From: Caulobacter soli
GTDB taxonomy: Bacteria > Pseudomonadota > Alphaproteobacteria > Caulobacterales > Caulobacteraceae
Length of the DNA: 64,000 nucleotides
Reading direction: 5' to 3'
NCBI RefSeq assembly: GCF_011045195.1
Contig: NZ_CP049200.1
Span: forward strand, 1 to 64,000
This document shows positions 44,721-52,991 of this stretch, in pieces (the first letter of the stretch is position 1; each line of letters starts with the position of its first letter). The notes under the pieces are model-generated. The model was not told the origin of the DNA. It worked only from the letters and a program-made list of their open reading frames with translations, and ran no database searches. The translations under genes were made by a program, and so were the position numbers.

Positions 44721-44737
44721 ATTGACCGACCGGACGT
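44721..44737 (+). promoter_or_regulatory. paa-regulon motif, copy 5 (between paaI and paaG)
   Basis: ATTGACCGACCGGACGT. A 19-bp stretch (AATAATTGACCGACCGGAC, 44717-44735) is identical to that at 50169-50187. The second half-site is weak compared with copies 2-4. Confidence 0.72.
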
Positions 44738-44798
44738 TCTACTTTATCCCATGGCCAGCGTCAGGGAGGCGCGACCGCACAGAACGGCAGGCGATCAC

Positions 44799-45590
44799 AT
44801 GGCCTTCGAAACCATTCAATTTTCCATCGACGACCAGGGCGTCGCGCGCCTGGTCCTCAATCGGCCCGACCGTCTCAACAGCTTCACCGTCCAGATGCAC
44901 GGCGAGGTCGCCCAGGCCTTGGACCAACTGGAGGCCGGCGCCGCGCGCGTCCTGCTGCTGACCGGCGCCGGCCGCGGCTTCTGCGCGGGTCAGGACCTGG
45001 CCGATCGAGCGGTGGCGCCCGGCGAGGGGGCGGTGGATCTGGGCCAGTCCGTCGAGCTCTACTATAACCCGCTGGTGCGCCGCCTGGTCGCCCTGCCCTT
45101 CCCGGTCGTCTGCGCGGTCAACGGCGTCGCCGCCGGCGCCGGGGCCAATCTGGCCTTGGCCGCCGACATCGTCATCGCCGCCAAGAGCGCCAAGTTCATC
45201 CAATCCTTCGCGGCCATCGGCCTGATCCCCGACTCGGGCGGAACCTGGATCCTGCCGCGTCTGATCGGCCAGGCCCGCGCCCTGGCCATCACCCTGAGCG
45301 GCGCCCCGGTCCTGGCCGAACAGGCCCAGGACTGGGGCATGATCTGGCGCGCCGTCGACGACGACCAGTTGCTGGCCGAAGCCGAAAAGCTGGTCGCCGG
45401 CTTCGCCAAGGCGCCGACCCTGGGCCTGGCCGCGACCAAGGCGATGATCCGCGCCAGCTGGGCCCACACGCTCGACGAAGAGCTCGACCTGCAACGCGAC
45501 GCCATGCGTCGACTGGGCCATAGCGCCGACTACGCCGAAGGCGTCGACGCCTTCCTCAACAAACGCCAGCCGACCTTCACCGGTCGATAG
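44799..45590 (+). CDS. paaG: 1,2-epoxyphenylacetyl-CoA isomerase
   Basis: A crotonase-fold enzyme that converts the ring epoxide to oxepin-CoA. 'TGAGRGFCAGQDLADRAVAP', 'DLGQSVELYYNPLVRRLVAL' and 'CAVNGVAAGAGANLALAADI' match PaaG closely, as do 'GLIPDSGGTWILPRLIG' and 'GHSADYAEGVDAFLNKRQP'. I start at the ATG at 44799 (MAFETIQF); an ATG at 44751 would add 16 residues. It is 19 bp upstream of paaZ on the same strand. Confidence 0.95.
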   Translation: MAFETIQFSIDDQGVARLVLNRPDRLNSFTVQMHGEVAQALDQLEAGAARVLLLTGAGRGFCAGQDLADRAVAPGEGAVDLGQSVELYYNPLVRRLVALPFPVVCAVNGVAAGAGANLALAADIVIAAKSAKFIQSFAAIGLIPDSGGTWILPRLIGQARALAITLSGAPVLAEQAQDWGMIWRAVDDDQLLAEAEKLVAGFAKAPTLGLAATKAMIRASWAHTLDEELDLQRDAMRRLGHSADYAEGVDAFLNKRQPTFTGR

Positions 45591-45609
45591 CTTACCGGAG
45601 CCGTCCCCG

Positions 45610-47634
45610 ATGAAGCCTCTTCACCTCCAAAACTACGCCGCCGGCGCCTGGTTCAGCGCGCAGGCCGGCGTCGTGGACGTGCCCTCCGCGGTGAACGGCG
45701 AAACGGCCGCGCGGCTGGGCTCGCAGGGCGTCGATTTCGCGGCGATGGCCGACCACGCCCGCAAGGTCGGCGGTCCGGCCCTGCGGGCCATGACGTTCCA
45801 CGAGCGCGCCAAGATGATCAAGGCGCTGGCCGAGGCGATCATCGCTCGCAAGGAGGAGCTCTACGCCCTCTCGGCCCTGACCGGCGCGACCCGCACCGAT
45901 GGCTGGGTCGACATCGAGGGCGGCGCAAGCACGTTGTTCGCCTACGCCTCCAAGGGTCGGCGCGAACTGCCCAACGACAAGATTCTGCTCGACGGCGCGC
46001 TGGAGCCGCTGTCCAAGCGGGGCTCCTTCGTCGGCCAGCACATCCTCAGCCCTCTGCAGGGCGTGGCCCTGCACATCAACGCCTTCAACTTTCCCGTCTG
46101 GGGCATGCTCGAGAAGCTGGGCCCCACCCTGCTGGCCGGCGTGCCGGCCATCGTCAAGCCGGCCTCCGCGACCGCCTATGTCACCGAGCAGTGCGTGCGC
46201 ATCATGCTGGAGGCCGGCGTGTTGCCGCCCGGCGCCCTGCAGCTGATCGTCGGCTCGACGGGCGATCTCTTCGACCACCTGACCGGTCAGGACGTGGTCT
46301 CGTTCACCGGTTCGGCGGCCACGGCCAACAAACTGCGCAGTCATCCGACGATCCTGCGCGAAAGCGTGCGCTTCATCGCCGAGTGCGACAGCCTCAACGC
46401 CACGGTGCTGGGTCCCGACTGCACGCCCGAGACGCCGGAGTTCGACCTCTTCGCCAAGGAGATCGTCCGCGAGATGACGGTCAAGGCGGGTCAGAAGTGC
46501 ACCGCCATCCGCCGCGTCTTCGTGCCGGCCGTCCTGATCGACGCCGTCCAGGACGCCGTCAGCCAGAAGCTGGCCGCGGTGGTGGTCGGCGATCCGGCCC
46601 AGGAAGGCGTGACCATGGGCGCTCTGGTCAGCCAGGCCCAGCGCGCCGACGTCCGCGCCAAGGTGGCCGACCTGGTCCAGGACGGCCGCATCGTGTTCGG
46701 CGATCCCGACGCCGCCCCGGCCGGCGTCGACGCGGCGGGCGCCTTCATGAGCCCGGTGCTGTTGCGCTGCGACACGCCGTGGACCGCTCGCCACGTCCAC
46801 GACACCGAGGCCTTCGGCCCGGTCGCCACCCTGATGCCCTACAAGGACCTGGCCGACGCCGTGGCGCTGTGCCGCCAGGGCCAGGGCTCGCTGGTCATGT
46901 CGCTGTTCACCTACGATCCGGCCGTGGCCATCGAGGTCATCGACGGGGCGGCGGCCTTCCACGGCCGGGTGCTGGTCGCCGACCGCGACTGCGCCCGCGA
47001 ATCCACCGGTCACGGCTCGCCCCTGCCGGGCCTGGTGCACGGCGGGCCGGGCCGGGCCGGCGGCGGCGAAGAGATGGGCGGCCTGCGCGGCCTTTCCCAC
47101 TATATGCAACGCACCGCCCTGCAAGGCTCGCCCCGCATGCTGGCCGCCATCGGCCATCGCTACATCGCCGGTTCGCCGCAAGTCACCGAAGGGCCCCATC
47201 CGTTCCGCCTGAAGTTCGACGAGCTGGCGATCGGCAAGACCTTCAACAGCGCCGCGCGGACCATCAGCCTGGCCGACATCGAGCATTTCGCCGAATTCAC
47301 CGGCGACACCTTCTACGCCCACATGGACGAGGCGGCCGCCGCCGCCAATCCGTTCTTCCCGGGCCGGGTCGCGCACGGCTATCTGATCCTGTCCTTCGCC
47401 GCGGGCCTGTTCGTCGATCCGGCTCCGGGCCCGGTCTTGGCCAATTACGGCCTGGACAATCTGCGTTTCGTCAAGCCGGTGTCGCCGGGCGACGCCATCG
47501 CCGTACGCCTGACGGCGATGGCCAAGAGCCGGCGCAACGACGAGTACGGCGAGGTGCGCTGGGACGCCCAGGTCACCAACCAGGACGGCGACACCGTCGC
47601 CGCCTACGAGCTGCTCACCATGAACGCCATCTGA
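45610..47634 (+). CDS. paaZ: Oxepin-CoA hydrolase / 3-oxo-5,6-dehydrosuberyl-CoA semialdehyde dehydrogenase
   Basis: A 674-residue bifunctional enzyme that opens the oxepin ring and oxidises the resulting aldehyde. The aldehyde dehydrogenase part carries Glu258 ('RFIAECDSLNAT') and the nucleophile Cys297 ('KAGQKCTAIRR'), and the C-terminal MaoC-type hydratase has 'FAEFTGDTFYAHMDEAAAAA' and 'GRVAHGYLILSFAAG'. Both domains are complete. It lies between paaG and the EthD-like gene. Confidence 0.97.
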   Translation: MKPLHLQNYAAGAWFSAQAGVVDVPSAVNGETAARLGSQGVDFAAMADHARKVGGPALRAMTFHERAKMIKALAEAIIARKEELYALSALTGATRTDGWVDIEGGASTLFAYASKGRRELPNDKILLDGALEPLSKRGSFVGQHILSPLQGVALHINAFNFPVWGMLEKLGPTLLAGVPAIVKPASATAYVTEQCVRIMLEAGVLPPGALQLIVGSTGDLFDHLTGQDVVSFTGSAATANKLRSHPTILRESVRFIAECDSLNATVLGPDCTPETPEFDLFAKEIVREMTVKAGQKCTAIRRVFVPAVLIDAVQDAVSQKLAAVVVGDPAQEGVTMGALVSQAQRADVRAKVADLVQDGRIVFGDPDAAPAGVDAAGAFMSPVLLRCDTPWTARHVHDTEAFGPVATLMPYKDLADAVALCRQGQGSLVMSLFTYDPAVAIEVIDGAAAFHGRVLVADRDCARESTGHGSPLPGLVHGGPGRAGGGEEMGGLRGLSHYMQRTALQGSPRMLAAIGHRYIAGSPQVTEGPHPFRLKFDELAIGKTFNSAARTISLADIEHFAEFTGDTFYAHMDEAAAAANPFFPGRVAHGYLILSFAAGLFVDPAPGPVLANYGLDNLRFVKPVSPGDAIAVRLTAMAKSRRNDEYGEVRWDAQVTNQDGDTVAAYELLTMNAI

Positions 47635-47651
47635 TCGGAAGGATCCCAACC

Positions 47652-47960
47652 ATGACCGTCAAGCTGCTGGCGCTCTACAGGAAGCCTCAAGACGTCGACG
47701 CCTTCCTCGCGCACTACAACGACGTCCACATGCCGCTGATCGCCAAGGTGCCGGGGTTGCAGAAGGCGGTGGTCAACCGGGTCGACAAGACCTTGATGGG
47801 CGACAACCCCTACTTTCTGATCGCCGAGCTGCATTTCGCCGATCAGGCCGCCTTCGATGCGGGCATGGCTTCACCGGAGAACCGGGCGGCGGGCAAGGAC
47901 CTGATGTCGTTCGCGCGCGATCTGGTCACCCTGATCGCCGTCGGCGAGCAATCGGCCTGA
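47652..47960 (+). CDS. EthD-family protein
   Basis: A 102-residue ferredoxin-like dimeric-barrel protein: 'KLLALYRKPQDVDAFLAHYN', 'HMPLIAKVPGLQKAVVNRV', 'PYFLIAELHFADQAAFDAGM'. The EthD family has unclear chemistry and often accompanies aromatic or ether degradation genes. It follows paaZ by 17 bp, preceded by GGAAGGATCC, and clearly belongs to the paaG-paaZ transcript. Confidence 0.9.
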   Translation: MTVKLLALYRKPQDVDAFLAHYNDVHMPLIAKVPGLQKAVVNRVDKTLMGDNPYFLIAELHFADQAAFDAGMASPENRAAGKDLMSFARDLVTLIAVGEQSA

Positions 47961-48055
47961 CCGCATGCGCCGGCGGGGGATTGGCGTCCTATGGCTGGCG
48001 CGGAGCAGGCCTATGCCTTAGTTCTACGCCAACGCTGTTCTTCACGAGGCCATAA

Positions 48056-48658
48056 ATGGCGCGCACGCAGGCGCTGGACTACGACAAACGACGCGAAGCC
48101 ATCATGGAGACGGCCGCCAAACTCTATGCGGCGCACGGCTTTCTTGGCACATCCGTGTCTCAGATCGCCGACGCCTGCCGGATGTCCAAGTCCTTGCTCT
48201 ACCACTACTACCCGTCCAAGGAGGACATCCTCATCGATGTCATGGACTCCCACGTCCAGAGTCTCGTCGCGGCGGCGCGCGAAGTCGAAGCAGAAGATCT
48301 CCCCGCGCCTCAGAAGATCCGCCGTCTGGCCGAGGCCCTGATGGGCCTCTATGTCGGCGCCCAGGCCCATCAAAAGGTCTTGCTCAACGAACTGGTCAAC
48401 CTGCCCGAGGATCGACGGCGGATCGTCATCGACCATCAACGCCAACTGCTGGATTTGGTCGATCGCATGGTCACGGCGATGCGCCCGGACCTTGGCGGCA
48501 AACGCGAAGAGCGCCGAGCGCTCGTCATGCTGTTTTTTGGCATGCTCAACTGGACCCACACCTGGTACGATCCCACCGGCGCCATCCGACCGGCGAAGTT
48601 CGCCAGCATGGCGTCCGAGACCTTCCTGAGCGGCCTTGAGGCCGGCGTCGGCGGCTAG
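48056..48658 (+). CDS. TetR-family regulator, PaaR-like
   Basis: A 200-residue TetR protein. The HTH is 'ETAAKLYAAHGFLGTSVSQI' followed by 'ADACRMSKSLLYHYYPSKED', and the C-terminal domain contains 'RRALVMLFFGMLNWTHTWYD', as in TetR regulators found with paa genes. It stands at the end of paaG-paaZ-EthD, so it is the positional candidate for the phenylacetyl-CoA-responsive repressor PaaR. However, its own upstream region has no copy of the 17-bp motif. The other TetR gene at 49457-50080 does. Confidence 0.87.
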   Translation: MARTQALDYDKRREAIMETAAKLYAAHGFLGTSVSQIADACRMSKSLLYHYYPSKEDILIDVMDSHVQSLVAAAREVEAEDLPAPQKIRRLAEALMGLYVGAQAHQKVLLNELVNLPEDRRRIVIDHQRQLLDLVDRMVTAMRPDLGGKREERRALVMLFFGMLNWTHTWYDPTGAIRPAKFASMASETFLSGLEAGVGG

Positions 48659-48703
48659 CCTCCCGACCCAGGGGTTCCAGGGTTTATCCCTTCACGAAGC
48701 GCC

Positions 48704-48735
48704 GCGGCCAGGATGACTCCGGCCATCCTGGCCGC
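48704..48735. terminator. Bidirectional hairpin between TetR and isochorismatase genes
   Basis: A 12-bp perfect stem (GCGGCCAGGATG and complement) with an 8-nt loop between convergent genes. Confidence 0.6.
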
Positions 48736-48752
48736 CGCCTTGACGGGCCGGC

Positions 48753-49385
48753 TTAACGCGCCGTGACGGCCGCCTGGGCCGCCGCGGTCGCCAACAGGCT
48801 CATGCCAAGCCCGGGCGACTGGGCGCGCACCTGACGGAAGACCTTGGCTTTCTCGACGTCTTCCCAAGTTCTCAGAATTTCCGATCCGAACGACTGCCAC
48901 GTCGTGGGCGTGACGCCATGCTGCATCATGCGCATGATCGCCGCGTCGTGGGTGACGCTGCTTTCGCCGGCGGTGGCGTCGACGACGATCGAGACGGTGA
49001 AGTCGCGGCGAAGCGCCCCCAATGTGGTTTGAAGAACACATCCCTCGGTCATCAGTCCGGCGACCACCAAATGGCGTCGCTCCATTTTGCGCACGGCCGC
49101 CTCGAACGCCGGATCGTCGAACGCGTCGAACTGCCCGCCCTTGTGGACAAGATGCCGCTCTTCGAGCACTTCGCCGATTTGCGGATAGAGTCCGCCGCGC
49201 GGATCGTTCTTCGGCCCGACGGTCGCGATCACCGGAATCCCGTAGCCCAGCGCCATCTTCGCGAGCGCAACCCCGCCGTTGATGTTGTCGACGACGGACT
49301 GGGATCGGAAGAGGTTCGCGAACCCGACAACGTAGTCGATCAAGACGATGGCTGTGTTCTCGGGCGTTCTTTGTTCGATTTCCAT
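48753..49385 (-). CDS. Isochorismatase-family cysteine hydrolase
   Basis: A 210-residue alpha/beta hydrolase of the isochorismatase-like family, with the triad Asp17 ('VLIDYVVGF'), Lys82 ('HKGGQFDAFDD') and Cys116 ('TEGCVLQTT'). Members act on isochorismate, nicotinamide, carbamoyl or other amide substrates; the YcaC-like branch looks closest. It follows the TetR gene at 49457 on the same strand, 71 bp away, and may be its target. The substrate is unknown. Confidence 0.88.
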   Translation of the reverse strand: MEIEQRTPENTAIVLIDYVVGFANLFRSQSVVDNINGGVALAKMALGYGIPVIATVGPKNDPRGGLYPQIGEVLEERHLVHKGGQFDAFDDPAFEAAVRKMERRHLVVAGLMTEGCVLQTTLGALRRDFTVSIVVDATAGESSVTHDAAIMRMMQHGVTPTTWQSFGSEILRTWEDVEKAKVFRQVRAQSPGLGMSLLATAAAQAAVTAR

Positions 49386-49456
49386 CTATTCCTCCTAATT
49401 TGTTTTCGGAATTGATCAGGCGGCGAGCGCCGGTGGTTTGGCGATCAGCCGCCGTG

Positions 49457-50080
49457 TCATGACGCCAGGTGCTGAATGCTCATGCTGATCGCCGACACCA
49501 GCGCGGCCCGATCGACGTCGGGCTGATTGATGGCCCTGAAGGTCAGGCCATCGACGAGGATGCGCAACAAGCCGCACCGCCCTTCGAATTCCGCGTCGCT
49601 CCAGGCCGGCTTGCGGTCACGCGCCAGGATCGCTCGGCAAAGGGCCCGCTCCTGGGCGTCGGCGGCGCGCAGGATGTCGGCGATCTTCGGATTGCGCGCC
49701 GCTTCGGCCACCACCTCCAGCACCAGGGCCGCTCGCGAAGGGTCAAGCCGTTGAGCGAGCATTTCGGGGACGCGGCCGACGATCAGATCGACGGCCGAAC
49801 CGGAGCGGCCCTGAAGCTGGTCGAAGATTTCGTGGAGTTCGACCAGATGCTGATCGACGATGGCGGCGATGATCGCTTCCTTATTGTCGAAGTAGCGGTA
49901 GATCTGGCCAACGCTCTGTCCCGCGAGAGCTGCGATGCTGGCCATGCTCGCGCCGTGGAAACCCGACTGGCGAAAACACTGGCCGGCGGCGTCGAGGATC
50001 TGCTGGCGACGCGACGTCCAGCGCGGAGACGGCTCCTGGCGCCCGCAGTCCGCCGCGTTCGGGATTGGCGTCGCGGCCAT
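49457..50080 (-). CDS. TetR-family transcriptional regulator
   Basis: A 207-residue TetR protein. The HTH lies in 'ILDAAGQCFRQSGFHGASMA' and 'IAALAGQSVGQIYRYFDNKE', followed by a ligand domain ('EMLAQRLDPSRAALVLEVVA'). The ATG at 50080 follows GTGAGG; an in-frame upstream start is rejected. The 17-bp paa-type motif (50173-50189) lies 92 bases upstream, suggesting autoregulation by the paa repressor or by itself. Neighbours are an isochorismatase-like hydrolase and a DHA2 exporter, which fits a drug/aryl efflux switch equally well. Confidence 0.88.
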   Translation of the reverse strand: MAATPIPNAADCGRQEPSPRWTSRRQQILDAAGQCFRQSGFHGASMASIAALAGQSVGQIYRYFDNKEAIIAAIVDQHLVELHEIFDQLQGRSGSAVDLIVGRVPEMLAQRLDPSRAALVLEVVAEAARNPKIADILRAADAQERALCRAILARDRKPAWSDAEFEGRCGLLRILVDGLTFRAINQPDVDRAALVSAISMSIQHLAS

Positions 50081-50172
50081 CCTCACTTGCTCCCTGCTCA
50101 GAGGGCTAAGCTCGCTCGACGAGAACGCCCCTGCCCCTGAGTAGGATTTCGGACGGCGGACGGCAAGCAATA

Positions 50173-50189
50173 ATTGACCGACCGGACAA
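50173..50189 (+). promoter_or_regulatory. paa-regulon motif, copy 6 (upstream of the second TetR gene)
   Basis: ATTGACCGACCGGACAA, inside a 19-bp block identical to the one upstream of paaG. It lies between the DHA2 exporter stop and the TetR start. Confidence 0.72.
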
Positions 50190-50257
50190 TCGGCTATTGC
50201 CTGAGGCCGACGCGAGACGCCCTGGGCTTGGCGACGGCGGGCTGGCCCGGCGTAGCG

Positions 50258-51769
50258 CTAGGTGTTCGGCCGCGCTGAGGCCCGAAGCGGCAGCTCCTGC
50301 AGGAACAGGGTCAGGACAAATCCGCCCGCGGCGATGACCGCGGCGGCGATGAACACCGGGTGGAGCGCGCCGTTGAACGCGGAGATGTAGACCAGCCGCT
50401 CGGCCGCGGGGAGCGCCTGGATCGCCGCGGCGTTGCTGGCCCCGGCCAGGTGCGGGCCCGAAAGGGACAGATGCGCAAGACGTTCGGCCAATCCCGCGGC
50501 GAAGATCGCGCCAAACAGCGAAACGCCGACCGAGCCTCCAGCCGCGCGGAAGAGCGTAACGCCGGCGGTCGCGACGCCGAGATCTCGATGGTTGACCGCG
50601 TTCTGCGCGGCCAGAACGAGCACCTGCATGACCATTCCCAGGCCCATGCCCAGCAGGAGCATGTAGGTTGGCGCGGCCCACGATCCGCTGGCCGGATCAA
50701 GGGTCGACAGCAGCGCAAGGCCCAGCGTGGCGATGGCCGTGCCGGCGATGGGAAACACCCTGTAGCGACCGATATGGCTGATGATCTGCCCGCTGATGGT
50801 CGAGGTCAGGAGCAGCCCGCCCATCAGCGGTATGAGCTGCAGGCCCGCGGCTGAAGGGCTCAGACCCTGCACCACTTGCAGATAGACCGGCATGTAGGTC
50901 ACCGGGCCGAACATGGCGACGCCGACGATCGCGGCCACCACGCAAGAGATCACGAAGGTTCGGTTGGAGAAGAGGGACAGCGGAAGAATGGGCTCGACGA
51001 CCCGGCGTTCGACGGCGACAAAGCCCGCGATCGCCGTCAGGAACACGCCAACCAGGCCGAGGATAAGCCCTGACCCCCATGCGTAGAGGTGACCGCCCAG
51101 GCTGGTGAACAGCGTCAGCGCGGTCAGCGCCGCGGCCAGCAGCAGCGCGCCCGGGATGTCCATCACCGCGCGCCGGCGCGCGATGGGCGCCTTGAAGGTC
51201 CAGGCGATGACGGCCAGCGCGAACGCGCCGAGCGGCAGGTTGATGTAGAAGATCCAGCGCCAGCTCAAATGCTCGACGAAAAAGCCGCCGATCAGAGGCC
51301 CCAGGACCGTTGAAAATCCATGCACGCCGCCGAAGAAGCCTTGATAACGGCCGCGGTCGCGGGGCGGGATGAGATCGCCGGCAACCGCCATCGTCGTTAT
51401 GATCAGGCCGCCGCCGCCAAGGCCCTGAAGCGCGCGAAAGGCGATCAGCTCGCCCATCGAACGACTCAGCCCGCAAAGCGCGGACCCGATCAGGAATATG
51501 ACAATCGCGCCTTGCAGGGCGATCTTTCGGCCAAAGAGGTCGCCCAGCTTCCCATAGAGCGGCGTGACGATCGTGGTCGCCAGCATGTATGCGGTCACGA
51601 TCCACGACAGGTGCGCCAAGCCGCCAAATTCGCCGACGATCGTCGGCAACGCCATGGATACGATGGTCTGGTCCAGCGACGCGAGCAACAGCACCAGCAT
51701 CAGCGTTGCGAAGATCACGCGCACCGGCTGGGTCGCCGCCGCCGGAGCCGCCGGCGATTGTTCATCCAT
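50258..51769 (-). CDS. MFS efflux transporter, DHA2 (EmrB/QacA) family
   Basis: A 503-residue 14-helix exporter. 'LASLDQTIVSMALPTIVGEF' and 'AYMLATTIVTPLYGKLGDLF' are DHA2 landmarks, with motif C-like 'VLGPLIGGFFVEHLSWRWIF'. The ATG at 51769 (MDEQSPAA) fits; an upstream GTG-type extension is rejected. No partner EmrA-type adaptor is visible. It is followed on the same strand by the TetR gene and probably exports an aromatic or toxic compound. Confidence 0.9.
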   Translation of the reverse strand: MDEQSPAAPAAATQPVRVIFATLMLVLLLASLDQTIVSMALPTIVGEFGGLAHLSWIVTAYMLATTIVTPLYGKLGDLFGRKIALQGAIVIFLIGSALCGLSRSMGELIAFRALQGLGGGGLIITTMAVAGDLIPPRDRGRYQGFFGGVHGFSTVLGPLIGGFFVEHLSWRWIFYINLPLGAFALAVIAWTFKAPIARRRAVMDIPGALLLAAALTALTLFTSLGGHLYAWGSGLILGLVGVFLTAIAGFVAVERRVVEPILPLSLFSNRTFVISCVVAAIVGVAMFGPVTYMPVYLQVVQGLSPSAAGLQLIPLMGGLLLTSTISGQIISHIGRYRVFPIAGTAIATLGLALLSTLDPASGSWAAPTYMLLLGMGLGMVMQVLVLAAQNAVNHRDLGVATAGVTLFRAAGGSVGVSLFGAIFAAGLAERLAHLSLSGPHLAGASNAAAIQALPAAERLVYISAFNGALHPVFIAAAVIAAGGFVLTLFLQELPLRASARPNT

Positions 51770-52172
51770 GGAAGGGAAGTCCTCATCGCTATGCGGGCCG
51801 GAGGCCCGCTTCAAACACGCGGTGCGGTGCGCGCTGACGCTCAAGCCGTTCGGCTGGCGCGGGACGCAAGATCGACGGCTAGAGCGTCCTGACCGCCGCG
51901 CCCCAGCCGTCTCTCCAAGAGATCGCCGGCCCGGGAACGTCGTCTCAAGTCGGCTTGACGCGCGGCCTATCTGTCGGCCGCGAGGCCTTCGGGCATGGTC
52001 GCCGAAAAGACCGTCGCTGACGGCGGCGCGTCATTCCCGACAAGCTTTCAGGCCGCGCCGACGACGGTTCGGTCCAGGACGCGGGTCGACTTAAATCCCG
52101 TCGGTCCCGCCAAAGCCGTCCCGGCGCCGCGAAGGGCCGGCGTTGAGGACGCCCGACGGACTTGCACCATGC
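51770..52172. other. Intergenic region between the DHA2 exporter and GST genes
   Basis: 403 bp with no credible gene on either strand; the open frames here are Arg-rich, overlap each other and run into the GST gene antisense. It should contain the exporter promoter. I see no clear dyad. Confidence 0.4.
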
Positions 52173-52790
52173 TCACTGGGTCACGCTGGGGCGGCGCTGG
52201 AACCGGTCGTACCACGCGCGCAGACGACGACAGCGCTTGGGAAGCTCATAGCCGAAGGCCGGGTAGACCGCCTCCATCAAGGCAAACAAGGTGCAGTCGG
52301 CGATCGTCGGGGTTCGGCCCGCCAGGAATTCGCCGTCGCCGATGCGTTGCTCCAACTGGTCCAGGAGCCGATCCAGCACGGGCTGCAGGGCTGGGCCGAC
52401 ATCTGGTTTCTGGACCAGGCCCGGATGAATCAGGAGGGCGACGGGCGAAGTGTGCAGCAGGATTTGGCTCAGGACCGTGAACACCTCGTCGGCGACCCTG
52501 TCGGTGGCGCGGACCTGAGCGCGCTCCTCGGCCGTGCGGCCGATCATCGGCGGGGCCGGATAGAGCTCCTCGAGGTACTCGATGATGGCTGCCGACTCCG
52601 GCAGGTAGTCGCCGTTGTCCAGCTCGAGGACTGGAATCTTCCCGGCGGGATTCTTGGCGAGAAAGGCGGGGCTTTTATGCTCCATCCCATGCACGTCGAC
52701 CTCCTGCCGATCCAGGACGATGCGCTTCTCGTTCAAGTATAGCGTAACACGTCGCGGATAGGGGGCCATGCTGGCGGTAAAGAGCCTCAT
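52173..52790 (-). CDS. Glutathione S-transferase
   Basis: A 205-residue GST with thioredoxin-like N-terminal domain ('MRLFTASMAPYPRRVTLYLN', 'NPAGKIPVLELDNGDYLPES') and helical C-terminal domain ('DGEFLAGRTPTIADCTLFAL'). The ATG at 52790 has GGAG 8 bases upstream, so I prefer it to the one at 52802. It is downstream of a large FAD monooxygenase on the opposite-facing but same strand order only with a 190-bp gap, so co-transcription is uncertain. It may detoxify or isomerise a quinone-type product. Confidence 0.88.
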   Translation of the reverse strand: MRLFTASMAPYPRRVTLYLNEKRIVLDRQEVDVHGMEHKSPAFLAKNPAGKIPVLELDNGDYLPESAAIIEYLEELYPAPPMIGRTAEERAQVRATDRVADEVFTVLSQILLHTSPVALLIHPGLVQKPDVGPALQPVLDRLLDQLEQRIGDGEFLAGRTPTIADCTLFALMEAVYPAFGYELPKRCRRLRAWYDRFQRRPSVTQ

Positions 52791-52991
52791 GCTTATCTCC
52801 ATGGATCTGTCTTGCCGCGCGCCGATCTTCGCGATCGTCGCCTTAGGGCGCGGTGTCGTCGCGATGTTCGGCCCTGCGACCAGGAGGCGGGCGGGCCTCG
52901 CTTTCGAGATAGGCCCGCCCTTCCCCGGCCCGTGGTCCTAGGGCTCGGAGAAGACCATCAAGGTCAGGCCTTGACGGGCTTTCAGCCCACC

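Noticed and set aside
45592..47649. A 685-codon minus-strand frame opposite paaZ
   Set aside because: Antisense to a full-length PaaZ with both catalytic sites visible.
46191..47651. A long plus-strand frame that runs through paaZ into the EthD-like gene
   Set aside because: Only its last 102 codons (from 47652) are real; the rest is the paaZ sequence read in another frame.
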